Origin: CAYXWM01 sp964468805
Lineage (GTDB): Bacteria; Bacillota; Clostridia; Lachnospirales; WRBF01
Direction: 5' to 3'
Assembly (NCBI GenBank): GCA_964468805.1
Contig: CAYXWM010000005.1
Span: 11,263 to 75,262, forward strand
DNA: 64,000 nucleotides
The notes beneath the pieces are model-generated. The model was not told where the DNA came from. It ran no database searches and saw nothing but the letters and a program-made list of their open reading frames with translations. Below, piece by piece: positions 33,030 through 40,765 of this stretch; the first letter of the stretch is position 1; each line of letters begins with the position of its first letter. The translations under genes were made by a program, and so were the position numbers.

Positions 33030-35300
33030 TTAATAAAATTCCCTACCCATATGTTTTTCAAGCATTTTTGTAAATTCTTCGGCCGGCATGGGTTTGGCAT
33101 AATAATACCCCTGAACGGTTTCGCAACCCAGCTCCCTAAGAAGGTCTATATGCTCCTGATCCTCAACACCTTCGGCTACTGTGTGTATGTTTAACTTTTT
33201 GGTCATATCAATTATTGTTTCAATTACCGCTCTGGAACGATGTTGGTCAGATGCATCCACAAAGAAACTTCGGTCTATTTTAATTACGTCTACCGGAAGA
33301 TTTTTTAGCAAACCAAGTGAAGAATATCCTATACCAAAGTCATCCATAGACAATGTAAATCCCGCGTTGTGTAACTCATACAATACATCTTTCAGAATTT
33401 CAAAGTTTTCGAAGATAGCAGTTTCCGTTAATTCTACTTCTATGGTATTTCTGGGAATGTTATACCTATCTAAGGTTGAGCATATTTTATCTATAAAATC
33501 TTTATTGTTAATATGCAATCTGGAGAAATTTACGGAAACCGTTACGGGCGTGATGCCGCTGTCTATCCATTCTCTTATAACTATACAAGCCTTATTAAGC
33601 ATGTACATATCAAGCTTTGTTATAAATCCGTTTCTTTCGAAAATAGGAATAAAGGTGCCGGGATAGACCATGTCTATATGCTCCTTTTTCCAACGAACCA
33701 ACGCTTCAGCACCCACTATTTTTTCGTCTGTCAGTCTGTACTTGGGTTGGAGATAAAGAATAAACTCCTCTCTCTCTAAGGCTATTTCCATTTTATCTTC
33801 TATTTCTTTTTGTTCTATAGCCTTAATCCTCATTTGACTGTCATAATCGTAGGTTTTTTTCTTGCCGCTTACCTTTGCCATTCTGTGGGCGAAGTTAACC
33901 TTTTCAAAAATTGCGGAAATGTCAGTCTCGCCGGGCTCGATTTCATATCGTCCGGTTGGGAAAACGATACCGTGCCTTAAATTTTCACCCATCAGTTCAT
34001 AGAATGCTTTTTTAAATCTGCTGCGTAGTCTGGAAATTTCCGATGAGTCTCTCAAGCGAAAGAGTATTACAAATTCATCAGCACCGATTCTTGCAAACGC
34101 TTCAGTTTCCCTATCGGTTATTTTATCTATTGCCCTAGCAACATTAATTAAGATTCTGTCCCCTTCGGCAAAGCCGTGCATGTCGTTTAGCAATCTAAAG
34201 TTCTCAACATCCAGTTTAACAATCGAGTATCTTGAGTCCTCGTATTCCTCCAGCAGTCTTTGAGCATCCATTTTAAATTTACTGAAATTTCGTGCCCCGG
34301 TAAGGTCGTCTATATAAGCCATACGTTCAAGTTCGTTAATATAAGATACTTGCATTTTTAAAGACTTTTTTTGAATGGAGAATATATAAAGTATAAACAG
34401 CACAAAGCAAATAATTATTGCAGTAGCCAGATAGCCCGTTTTTCCGGTTATTTGAGCTGCACTTGAACCGACTACATCCTCCGGAACAGCAATGAAGATA
34501 TACCAATTGTTTATTCCCACGGGAGAATAATGAGCTATTCTGGTTTCACCCTGAATTATATATTCTGAACTTCCGGATTTATTTTCCTCCATATTAGCAA
34601 AAATAGCAGATAGTTCATCTCCGGAGTAAAATTTTGCTTTTTCCCATGATTTAAAAAGATTATCCGAACGAGTTACCATATAATCGTTGGTTGTTCGTGA
34701 AATTATTTCGCCGTTAGAAGTTACTATAAATGCGTAACCTTTACCTTCAAAGGATGGCAAGAGAAGTTTGTTTAAGTTGGATATATTGTAAGAGCCAATA
34801 ATTACCGCTGATATTTTGTCGCCTTTAATTATAGGAGTGGCAAGGTGGATAACCTTGGAATCGTTTATGTCTGACTTCATAGGTTCGGACAGGACAGTTT
34901 CACCGTTTAAAGCATCCTTGAAAAAGTCATATCGTGAAAGATCTACTATATCACCTGTGCTTGCCAAGCCTCTGCCTTTAAGATCGGTTATGGTAATATA
35001 CTCAAAGTTTGAGTTTTTCTGCAATTCATGAAGTAGTATTATCAGCTCCGGGTTGGTTCTGCTTTGTTTGGAGAGATTGATTGCAATAGCCCTAATCATA
35101 GTCATTTCGGCATTGATTTCCGACGAAAAATTATAGCTTTGCTGCTGAAGTATTTCTTGCATGGTCTTTGATGTTGCTTGGGACAGATCGGATTTTAAGA
35201 TTTCGTTGTATGTATAAAGCCCAAAAGCCGTAAAAGTAATAATAATTACAAAAACAGCCGCAAATTTAAGGGTTTTATTTCTCATTATCGGAAAACTCAT
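33030..35300 (-). CDS. Membrane GGDEF-EAL protein with extracellular Cache-like sensor
   Basis: 756 residues. Helix 1 is at about 10-30, an extracellular sensor at about 35-285 (Cache-like pattern, with TDLKGRGLASTGD and a YAFIVTSNGEIISRT segment), helix 2 at about 290-308. GGDEF (about 330-490) has RIGADEF, so the second glycine of the GG motif is Ala and diguanylate cyclase activity is doubtful. EAL (about 510-745) has all main catalytic motifs: EALVRW, VNFSRL, ELTET, DDFGIGYSSL and EGVEDQ. The likely role is signal-controlled hydrolysis of cyclic di-GMP, with the GGDEF domain as a regulatory domain. Start ATG after AAGGG. Confidence 0.9.
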   Translation of the reverse strand: MSFPIMRNKTLKFAAVFVIIITFTAFGLYTYNEILKSDLSQATSKTMQEILQQQSYNFSSEINAEMTMIRAIAINLSKQSRTNPELIILLHELQKNSNFEYITITDLKGRGLASTGDIVDLSRYDFFKDALNGETVLSEPMKSDINDSKVIHLATPIIKGDKISAVIIGSYNISNLNKLLLPSFEGKGYAFIVTSNGEIISRTTNDYMVTRSDNLFKSWEKAKFYSGDELSAIFANMEENKSGSSEYIIQGETRIAHYSPVGINNWYIFIAVPEDVVGSSAAQITGKTGYLATAIIICFVLFILYIFSIQKKSLKMQVSYINELERMAYIDDLTGARNFSKFKMDAQRLLEEYEDSRYSIVKLDVENFRLLNDMHGFAEGDRILINVARAIDKITDRETEAFARIGADEFVILFRLRDSSEISRLRSRFKKAFYELMGENLRHGIVFPTGRYEIEPGETDISAIFEKVNFAHRMAKVSGKKKTYDYDSQMRIKAIEQKEIEDKMEIALEREEFILYLQPKYRLTDEKIVGAEALVRWKKEHIDMVYPGTFIPIFERNGFITKLDMYMLNKACIVIREWIDSGITPVTVSVNFSRLHINNKDFIDKICSTLDRYNIPRNTIEVELTETAIFENFEILKDVLYELHNAGFTLSMDDFGIGYSSLGLLKNLPVDVIKIDRSFFVDASDQHRSRAVIETIIDMTKKLNIHTVAEGVEDQEHIDLLRELGCETVQGYYYAKPMPAEEFTKMLEKHMGREFY

Positions 35301-35739
35301 ATATTTTCCCTTCCCGGTTATTAAACCGAAATCCTTTTCAATTTTTACCGGTTATTATTGTAACATTTTAAAGCCGGATTTTCAATAAGGTAAAACTCGA
35401 GCAGTAGGTTTACCATAATATTATTATGTGAACTATTCAGTGTATTTCTATGTACTATTATAATTATATTTTATAAAATTTATATTCAATATTATTTTAA
35501 GAAAAAATAGTAATAAAAAACTGTTGTATATTGTGTTTTGAATTCTTACTTAAATAAGTGAACGGTAGGGTTAAGACTAAAAAAGCGAAGAACGCAGGTA
35601 TTGCGCTTCTTCGCTTTTGCTTGTGTATGAAATTGATTTTCTTAATATTTCTTATGTATTGAGATAAGCTGAAAAATCTTGCAAAACAATAATTTAAAGA
35701 AGTTTTCCTAAACAGTTTCCTTATAATCTACGTTTTCAA
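35301..35739. other. Intergenic region between GGDEF-EAL and ABC-2 genes
   Basis: About 440 very AT-rich bases. Apart from the terminator at 35579-35614 no feature is recognised. The promoter of the GGDEF-EAL gene should lie in 35310-35450 but no clear match to consensus is seen. Confidence 0.5.
35579..35614 (-). terminator. Terminator of the LytTR/ABC exporter operon
   Basis: The stem GCGAAGAA/TTCTTCGC (35585-35592 with 35607-35614) with further inner pairing is followed on the minus strand by six T. The plus strand also has a T-run. Confidence 0.78.
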
Positions 35740-36597
35740 TCATCTGCTTTTTCTTGAAATATTCAAAAGTGAAAGGCTATAAAACAAAACCGCTGTGCCT
35801 ATTAAAATTGTAATACTGACAACCGGGGTTATCTCAGACCCGCCAAAGCTGAATGTCACGCCCATATACTCCTTAAAATCATTAAGGTAATTTGCCGGTA
35901 TTCCGTCAAATGAAGACTGCATGGGTGCTTCCATCAATACTTGCCTAAATAATGAAGCCGCATGAGATACGGGAAATACTTTGATAACCGTTTGCACCGC
36001 TTCAGGTAAAGCTCCTATTGGAAGATAAATGCCGGTTAAAAAACCGATTAAAGTGCCAATAATGGTGGTCGCTGTGCTAAAGGCGCTATGGCTCTTGAAA
36101 AATGAAACGATAAAGCAAACCAAGGAAGTATTTGTCATGGTAGTAAAAAGCACCAACAAGAAAACCTTTATTCCGTCGCTAATACTTAGCCAATTGCCGC
36201 CACTGCATACTATGTAAAACTCAGCGATTATAACGGTTATAAGAGACATAATCACGCCAATTAAAAATGCACTTCCGATATATCCGCCCGTTATGGAGCT
36301 TCTTTTGATAGGCGAAGCATTAAAGTCCTTGTAAATCTTTTTCACCTTATCATCGATCATAACGCCAAACGCACCCATGGTTGTAGTTACCGAAGTTACG
36401 GCGAGAAGCCCTGCAACAAGCCAGCTATTCATCAAAATTTCGGGGTTTTCAATACCTTTCATGTCTTCAGTCAGCCATACATCCCCCAAAAACACGGTAT
36501 AAAGCGCGATAATAATAAAAATGGCAAGAAGTGAAAAGAATACTGCGGTTTTGTCACGAAAGAATAATTTCAAATTACGTATCATAAAAACTTTCAT
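35740..36597 (-). CDS. ABC-2 type exporter permease
   Basis: 285 residues with six predicted helices. An N-terminal NLKLFFRDKTAVFFSLLAIF segment and the late GIYLPIGALPEAVQTVIKVFP loop are typical of ABC-2 permeases of drug or antibiotic exporters. Start ATG after AAGGAG. It overlaps the ATPase stop by 4 bases (ATGA). It works with the ATPase upstream; the substrate is unknown. Confidence 0.87.
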   Translation of the reverse strand: MKVFMIRNLKLFFRDKTAVFFSLLAIFIIIALYTVFLGDVWLTEDMKGIENPEILMNSWLVAGLLAVTSVTTTMGAFGVMIDDKVKKIYKDFNASPIKRSSITGGYIGSAFLIGVIMSLITVIIAEFYIVCSGGNWLSISDGIKVFLLVLFTTMTNTSLVCFIVSFFKSHSAFSTATTIIGTLIGFLTGIYLPIGALPEAVQTVIKVFPVSHAASLFRQVLMEAPMQSSFDGIPANYLNDFKEYMGVTFSFGGSEITPVVSITILIGTAVLFYSLSLLNISRKSR

Positions 36598-37508
36598 TGC
36601 CTCAACTCCTTGCCGGTAATGCCAATAAAGGCGTCGTCCATTGTACCTTGTAAAACTTGAAAACTACTGATATAGCGTTGACATCTTTCCAGTATGGGGA
36701 TTGCGCACATGGTGTCGGTGAGCCGGACAACAAATTCTCCGGCTACGGAGGTAAAGTCCGCTGCCAGCTCCTGCATGACCTGTCGCAGAGAGGTTTCATC
36801 TGAAACAGCCATTCTTAGCATATCTGAAGCATATCGATTCTTGAGTTCAGTAGGAGTACCTTTAGCCGCAATTTCTCCATGGTCGACAACAACCACATAA
36901 TCCGATTCGGCGGCTTCTTCCATGTAGTGGGTTGTAAGGAAAATAGTCATGCCTGTTTTCATTTGAAGCTGTCTTATTGTGTTCCAGATACTTTTGCGAG
37001 TTTGAGGATCAAGTCCGGTGGTGGGTTCATCAAGGAACAATATTTTGGGCGTGTTAATCAGTGCCCGGGCAATATCAGCCCTACGACGCTGACCTCCTGA
37101 GAGTTTACCGTAAGGCCGGTCAATAAATTCACCCAGTTCCGCTGCCGAGGCCGCCTCATATACTGCTTTCCTAATCTCAGATTTATCCGATGTATACAAT
37201 CCTGCCCTACCGGTAAGGTTTTCTCTGACTGTAAGTAATTCGTCCAGTACGCTGTCTTGAAACACAACTCCTATCATTTGCCGTATAGCTTGGCTGTTAT
37301 GGCGAAGGTCAAGTCCGCTTATAGTAACATCGCCACCGCTTGGATTCATGAGTGTGCATAGGATGTCGATGGTGGTTGATTTACCGGCTCCGTTGGGACC
37401 CAGAAAAGAAAACAGTTTTCCCTGCTCCACGTAAAAACTGATACCCTTAACGGCGGCAAAGTTGCCATAACTTTTTTTAAGATTCGTTACTTCTATGATT
37501 TTGTTCAT
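36594..37508 (-). CDS. ABC exporter ATP-binding protein (DrrA/CcmA type)
   Basis: 304 residues: Walker A GPNGAGKST, signature LSGGQRRR, Walker B ILFLDEPTTGLD, switch His in TTHYMEEA, and a C-terminal extension of about 80 residues as in DrrA-like exporter ATPases. Start ATG after GGAG. It is coupled to the permease. The LytTR regulator and DUF3021 gene just upstream suggest induction by a stress or antibiotic. Confidence 0.91.
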   Translation of the reverse strand: MNKIIEVTNLKKSYGNFAAVKGISFYVEQGKLFSFLGPNGAGKSTTIDILCTLMNPSGGDVTISGLDLRHNSQAIRQMIGVVFQDSVLDELLTVRENLTGRAGLYTSDKSEIRKAVYEAASAAELGEFIDRPYGKLSGGQRRRADIARALINTPKILFLDEPTTGLDPQTRKSIWNTIRQLQMKTGMTIFLTTHYMEEAAESDYVVVVDHGEIAAKGTPTELKNRYASDMLRMAVSDETSLRQVMQELAADFTSVAGEFVVRLTDTMCAIPILERCQRYISSFQVLQGTMDDAFIGITGKELRQ

Positions 37509-37652
37509 ATCCTAACTCCCCTTCTGAAAGCAGTATATCTACAGATGCGGCTAAACACAATAGGGGTAAGAGTATGCTGCAGTATCCGGCTGCTAAGTTG
37601 CAAAAAAAGGACGGTAATCTGTAAACAGCAAACCATCCCGAGGTTATATTAA

Positions 37653-38084
37653 TTAAGAATGATAACGCTTTTTCAAACTGTCATTTAGTTTGTCAGCAAG
37701 TTTTTTGTCTTGAAAAGTGTTAAGGGCGATTACGGCAACGTAAACACCTATTACAAGTAAAATAAATATCGCACACTCTTTTGGATTCCCCATATTAACC
37801 CAATCCCAACGCCAAGCTAAAAACATAAGGACACCCAATAAGACCGGAAGATGAATCGCCTGACGAATCAACATCTGTTTTTTGCTAAGTTCATTACGTG
37901 AATAGAAAATAAAAAAAGGTAAACTGCCGGCAACCGCCATTATCAGTACCCTGCCGATGTCATTAAGCGTAAAATAGGCAGTGGGGTTAAATACCAGGCA
38001 GAATACATATATTGATGCAACAACTCCTGTTGTAATCACAAAAAAGGAACGAAATATATTTTTCAACAGTTCGTCTATTCGCAT
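37653..38084 (-). CDS. DUF3021 membrane protein
   Basis: 143 residues with four hydrophobic helices (about 10-30, 42-58, 73-92, 100-120). Small proteins of this type are typically encoded next to a LytTR DNA-binding protein, where they act as membrane partners of the regulator. Here the gene lies 11 bases after the LytTR gene. Start ATG after AGGAGG. Confidence 0.8.
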   Translation of the reverse strand: MRIDELLKNIFRSFFVITTGVVASIYVFCLVFNPTAYFTLNDIGRVLIMAVAGSLPFFIFYSRNELSKKQMLIRQAIHLPVLLGVLMFLAWRWDWVNMGNPKECAIFILLVIGVYVAVIALNTFQDKKLADKLNDSLKKRYHS

Positions 38085-38095
38085 TCATCTGCCTC

Positions 38096-38539
38096 CTATA
38101 TACCCAATCTTTTTTTCAAATCTTTGACGTATTGTCTTGAAATAATAACCTTCTCACCATTATCGAGCGTGGCTTCAAATCGTCCGCTTAATGCAGGGCT
38201 GAGTGATTTGATTTTACTCAGGTTTATTATTACGGATTTTGATATTCTTAAAAAATCGCTATATTCAAAACTTTCTTCCAGTTCATACAGTTTTTGCTTC
38301 GATTCGTACACTTTATCCTTGCAATATAAGAATGTTTTATTGTCAACAGCCTCTATATAATAGATACTTGTTGGAGGCAGACGGTGAATTTCATTACCAT
38401 CATAGGCAACAAGCATATCCTTGGCTTTTAGCATGGCAAGCATACGGAGTAGTTCAGGTGTCATCCGGCGGCACTTGACAATTATTTGATCTTCTTCACC
38501 ATGCTGTAATTCTTCAATGATAATTCTCAGTAAATTCAC
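38096..38539 (-). CDS. LytTR-domain DNA-binding regulator
   Basis: 147 residues. The C-terminal LytTR domain (about 45-145) shows IYYIEAVDNKTFLYCKDKVYE, FLRISKSVIINLSKI and GEKVIISRQYVKDLKKRL. There is no receiver domain. The start is probably the GTG at 38539, directly downstream of a G-rich ribosome binding site. It likely controls its own operon with the DUF3021 protein and the ABC exporter. Confidence 0.85.
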   Translation of the reverse strand: MNLLRIIIEELQHGEEDQIIVKCRRMTPELLRMLAMLKAKDMLVAYDGNEIHRLPPTSIYYIEAVDNKTFLYCKDKVYESKQKLYELEESFEYSDFLRISKSVIINLSKIKSLSPALSGRFEATLDNGEKVIISRQYVKDLKKRLGI

Positions 38540-38930
38540 CCCCGGCGATTACCTAAAGTTAACGGATATACAGAAATCTTGTTAGACATCGTTTTAGTAA
38601 ACCATAAAACACTTTATCTTGAGAATACCTCAAGCCTATCATAAGGCGAGGTTATTTTTTACCAATATACCATGACTACAAATAAAATTCAAACGAATTC
38701 AAAGAAGTAATATATATTTACAGGCTATCTCAAAAAAAGGACAGTATGCTATTTATCTTAAAAAAGCAGACTATCCATGAAATTGTTAATTAAATTTTAT
38801 AATGTTTCACCAAGTTTTATATACATCTAAATCGCAATAAGAATATACTCGGATAAATGCAGACACTTGAACAGGCTCATCAACATTAAAGATTCCAGCC
38901 ATTTATACAATTTCCGACGTTATCAATAAA
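38540..38930. other. Intergenic region upstream of the LytTR operon
   Basis: About 390 AT-rich bases between the LytTR start and the terminator of the CO dehydrogenase cluster. No ORF is supported. LytTR-type binding repeats would be expected near 38560-38640 but I cannot point to a clear pair. Confidence 0.45.
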
Positions 38931-38966
38931 AATACCGACTGACCCCGTTTAAAAAACGGAGTCGGT
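38931..38966 (-). terminator. Terminator of the CO dehydrogenase cluster
   Basis: A long stem pairing ACCGACTGACCCCGTTT (38934-38950) with AAACGGAGTCGGT (38954-38966), with one bulge. It is followed on the minus strand by ATTTTTATTG. It starts 15 bases after the TAA that closes the in-frame extension of the oxidoreductase gene. Confidence 0.72.
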
Positions 38967-38981
38967 CGGCGTAAGATTGGG

Positions 38982-39077
38982 TTATTCTGCGATTTTTTTC
39001 ATTCTTATTTCTGCCGGGGCAGAACAATCAACAATGTCATCTTGCGTTTCTTTATGAATTGTGATCAATTTGGTCTA
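38982..39077 (-). other. In-frame extension of the oxidoreductase past an amber stop
   Basis: In the same frame, after TAG, the sequence reads 30 codons including HKETQDDIVDCSAPAEIRMK and ends with TAA 15 bases before the terminator. Codon choice looks coding. It may be the original C-terminus cut off by a nonsense mutation, a sequencing error, or a read-through product. Confidence 0.5.
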
Positions 39078-40301
39078 TTTGACAAACCATTTGTATTCTC
39101 CGCTGTTTTGATCATAATCATAGAAGTCGGCGAAAGATAATTCAAACAGTTTTTCTCTGAATGGTGCAACAGAAATTTTATTTTTTATAAGATGCTGCCA
39201 AATACCGCTGTAGTCGATGCTGCCTTGCATAATAAAGGCTTTTACCAAGTTGTCTTTCAAGAAGATTTTTTGGTATGTTTTAGCATCTTGACGTACCAAA
39301 ACTTCGTCGTGTTCGTCGTTCATGTTTCCAACCGACAGGGACAGCAAGCCGTAGAAATTGGAGGTATTTTTAAGAGCAAAAGTATCGTCGTAAACCTCAT
39401 CGGCCCCGCACATATTTTTAGCTGCTATTTCGCCCTGTTTTACAGCACTTGACCATATTCCGGACAGACCGGTAACATCACCGGCGGCGTAAACATTGGG
39501 TTGAGAAGTGCGAAGTTGTTGGTCTACCTTTACAGCACGGTCTGTTTCGATACCGCTGTTTTCAAGGAAGCCAATATTGGGGCGTACACCTGCCGCCACT
39601 ACAGCAAAGTCACAGGGTACAGTTTCTCCGGATTCCAAACGAATGGCAGAAACGTTATTGTCACCATCCGGAACAGCAGCGGAAACCTTTGCACTCAATA
39701 TAAATTTGCATCCGTGAGCTTCGAAACGGTCTTGGTATGCCTTTGCCGCGGTTTCGTCCAATTGCAAGGCAATAATGCGGTTGGCCATTTCTATAACGGT
39801 TACGTCCAAGCCCAGCTCCAAAAGAGCCACGGCTACGTCCATACCTACCAAGCCTGCACCGATAACAACGGCGCGTTTTTTATTTTTAGCAACCTCAGCA
39901 ATAGCATCGGCATCTTTAAAATCTCTGAAACCAAAGATATTATTACAAGTCCTCAAGTTTTCTATAGGAGGAATAACATATTGGGCACCGGTAGCAATTA
40001 GGAGTTTGTCATAGGAAATACTTTCTCCGGAATCCAATTGAACGCTGTTGTTTTGAGAATCTACCTTACTGACGGTTTTACCTTTAAGCCAATTTACGTT
40101 CAAATCCTTGTCGAAGGTTTCGGTGGTAAAGTTAATACCTTGTAAGCTACGTTCGCCGCTCAAAAATTTATGAAGCATACAACGCGAGTATACGTGGTCG
40201 TCGGTAGAAATCAAGGTAATGTTTGCATCGGGGTTTTGTTTTCTCAAAACATTAATTGCGGCTATACCGGCTGCACTTGCACCAATGACACAGTAATTCA
40301 T
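39075..40301 (-). CDS. FAD-dependent NAD(P) oxidoreductase of the CODH cluster
   Basis: About 408 residues. Two Rossmann dinucleotide motifs: VIGASAAGIAAINVL at the N-terminus for FAD and VVIGAGLVGMDVAVALLELG near residue 150 for NAD(P)H, plus VYAAGDVTGL. Together with CooS and a CooF-like ferredoxin this is a known anaerobic CODH arrangement in which CO electrons reach NAD(P)+ (or the reverse). The ATG at 40301 overlaps the ferredoxin stop by one base and follows AGGAGG. Odd: the frame stops at TAG (39075-39077) but stays open for 30 more sense codons to a TAA at 38982-38984, just before the operon terminator. Confidence 0.88.
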   Translation of the reverse strand: MNYCVIGASAAGIAAINVLRKQNPDANITLISTDDHVYSRCMLHKFLSGERSLQGINFTTETFDKDLNVNWLKGKTVSKVDSQNNSVQLDSGESISYDKLLIATGAQYVIPPIENLRTCNNIFGFRDFKDADAIAEVAKNKKRAVVIGAGLVGMDVAVALLELGLDVTVIEMANRIIALQLDETAAKAYQDRFEAHGCKFILSAKVSAAVPDGDNNVSAIRLESGETVPCDFAVVAAGVRPNIGFLENSGIETDRAVKVDQQLRTSQPNVYAAGDVTGLSGIWSSAVKQGEIAAKNMCGADEVYDDTFALKNTSNFYGLLSLSVGNMNDEHDEVLVRQDAKTYQKIFLKDNLVKAFIMQGSIDYSGIWQHLIKNKISVAPFREKLFELSFADFYDYDQNSGEYKWFVK

Positions 40302-40747
40302 TATTCCACCTCCTTTACAGTTATGGCTTTTTTCGGACAGGAAGCAACGCAAGAGGGGCCGTTTTCTTCTTCCGCACAAAAATCACATTTTATAACTTTT
40401 GAACCGGTAAGACGGTCGGGTTTCAATACACCGTAAGGACAGTTCATTACACACATAAAGCAAGAGCCGCAAACCTCGGGGTCATATAGTACCATACCGG
40501 AATAGTCGTATTTTTTCAAAGCACCGCTCATACAGGATTTAACACATTCCGGCTCATCACAATGTCGACAAAATATAGGGAAGTAACCTTTATCGGGAAG
40601 CTGTACTATATGATTGCGACTTTCAGCGGAAGGATCGCAAAGGTCGAGAAGGTGGATGTTTTTACCGGGTGAATGAGCAGTCATACATGCAAGGGTACAG
40701 TTCAGGCAACCGTCGCATTTTTCTCTATCTATCATTATTCGCTTCAC
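40301..40747 (-). CDS. CooF-like 4Fe-4S ferredoxin
   Basis: About 149 residues with four cysteine clusters: CDGCLNCTLACM, CRHCDEPECVKSC, CGSCFMCVMNCP and CDFCAEEENGPSC, enough for four [4Fe-4S] centres as in CooF/HycB-type electron carriers. It passes electrons between CooS and the FAD oxidoreductase. The start is uncertain: a GTG at 40747 lies 11 bases after AAGGG, while a GTG at 40759 overlaps that site. It is 18 bases downstream of cooS and overlaps the oxidoreductase by one base. Confidence 0.9.
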   Translation of the reverse strand: MKRIMIDREKCDGCLNCTLACMTAHSPGKNIHLLDLCDPSAESRNHIVQLPDKGYFPIFCRHCDEPECVKSCMSGALKKYDYSGMVLYDPEVCGSCFMCVMNCPYGVLKPDRLTGSKVIKCDFCAEEENGPSCVASCPKKAITVKEVE

Positions 40748-40765
40748 TGCAATAACCACCCTTCA

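Noticed and set aside
39075..39077. TAG read as pyrrolysine in the oxidoreductase
   Set aside because: No pyl genes are visible and TAG is used as a normal stop in surE, the RpiR-type gene and the DUF4157 gene. Kept only as a remote option in the read-through finding.
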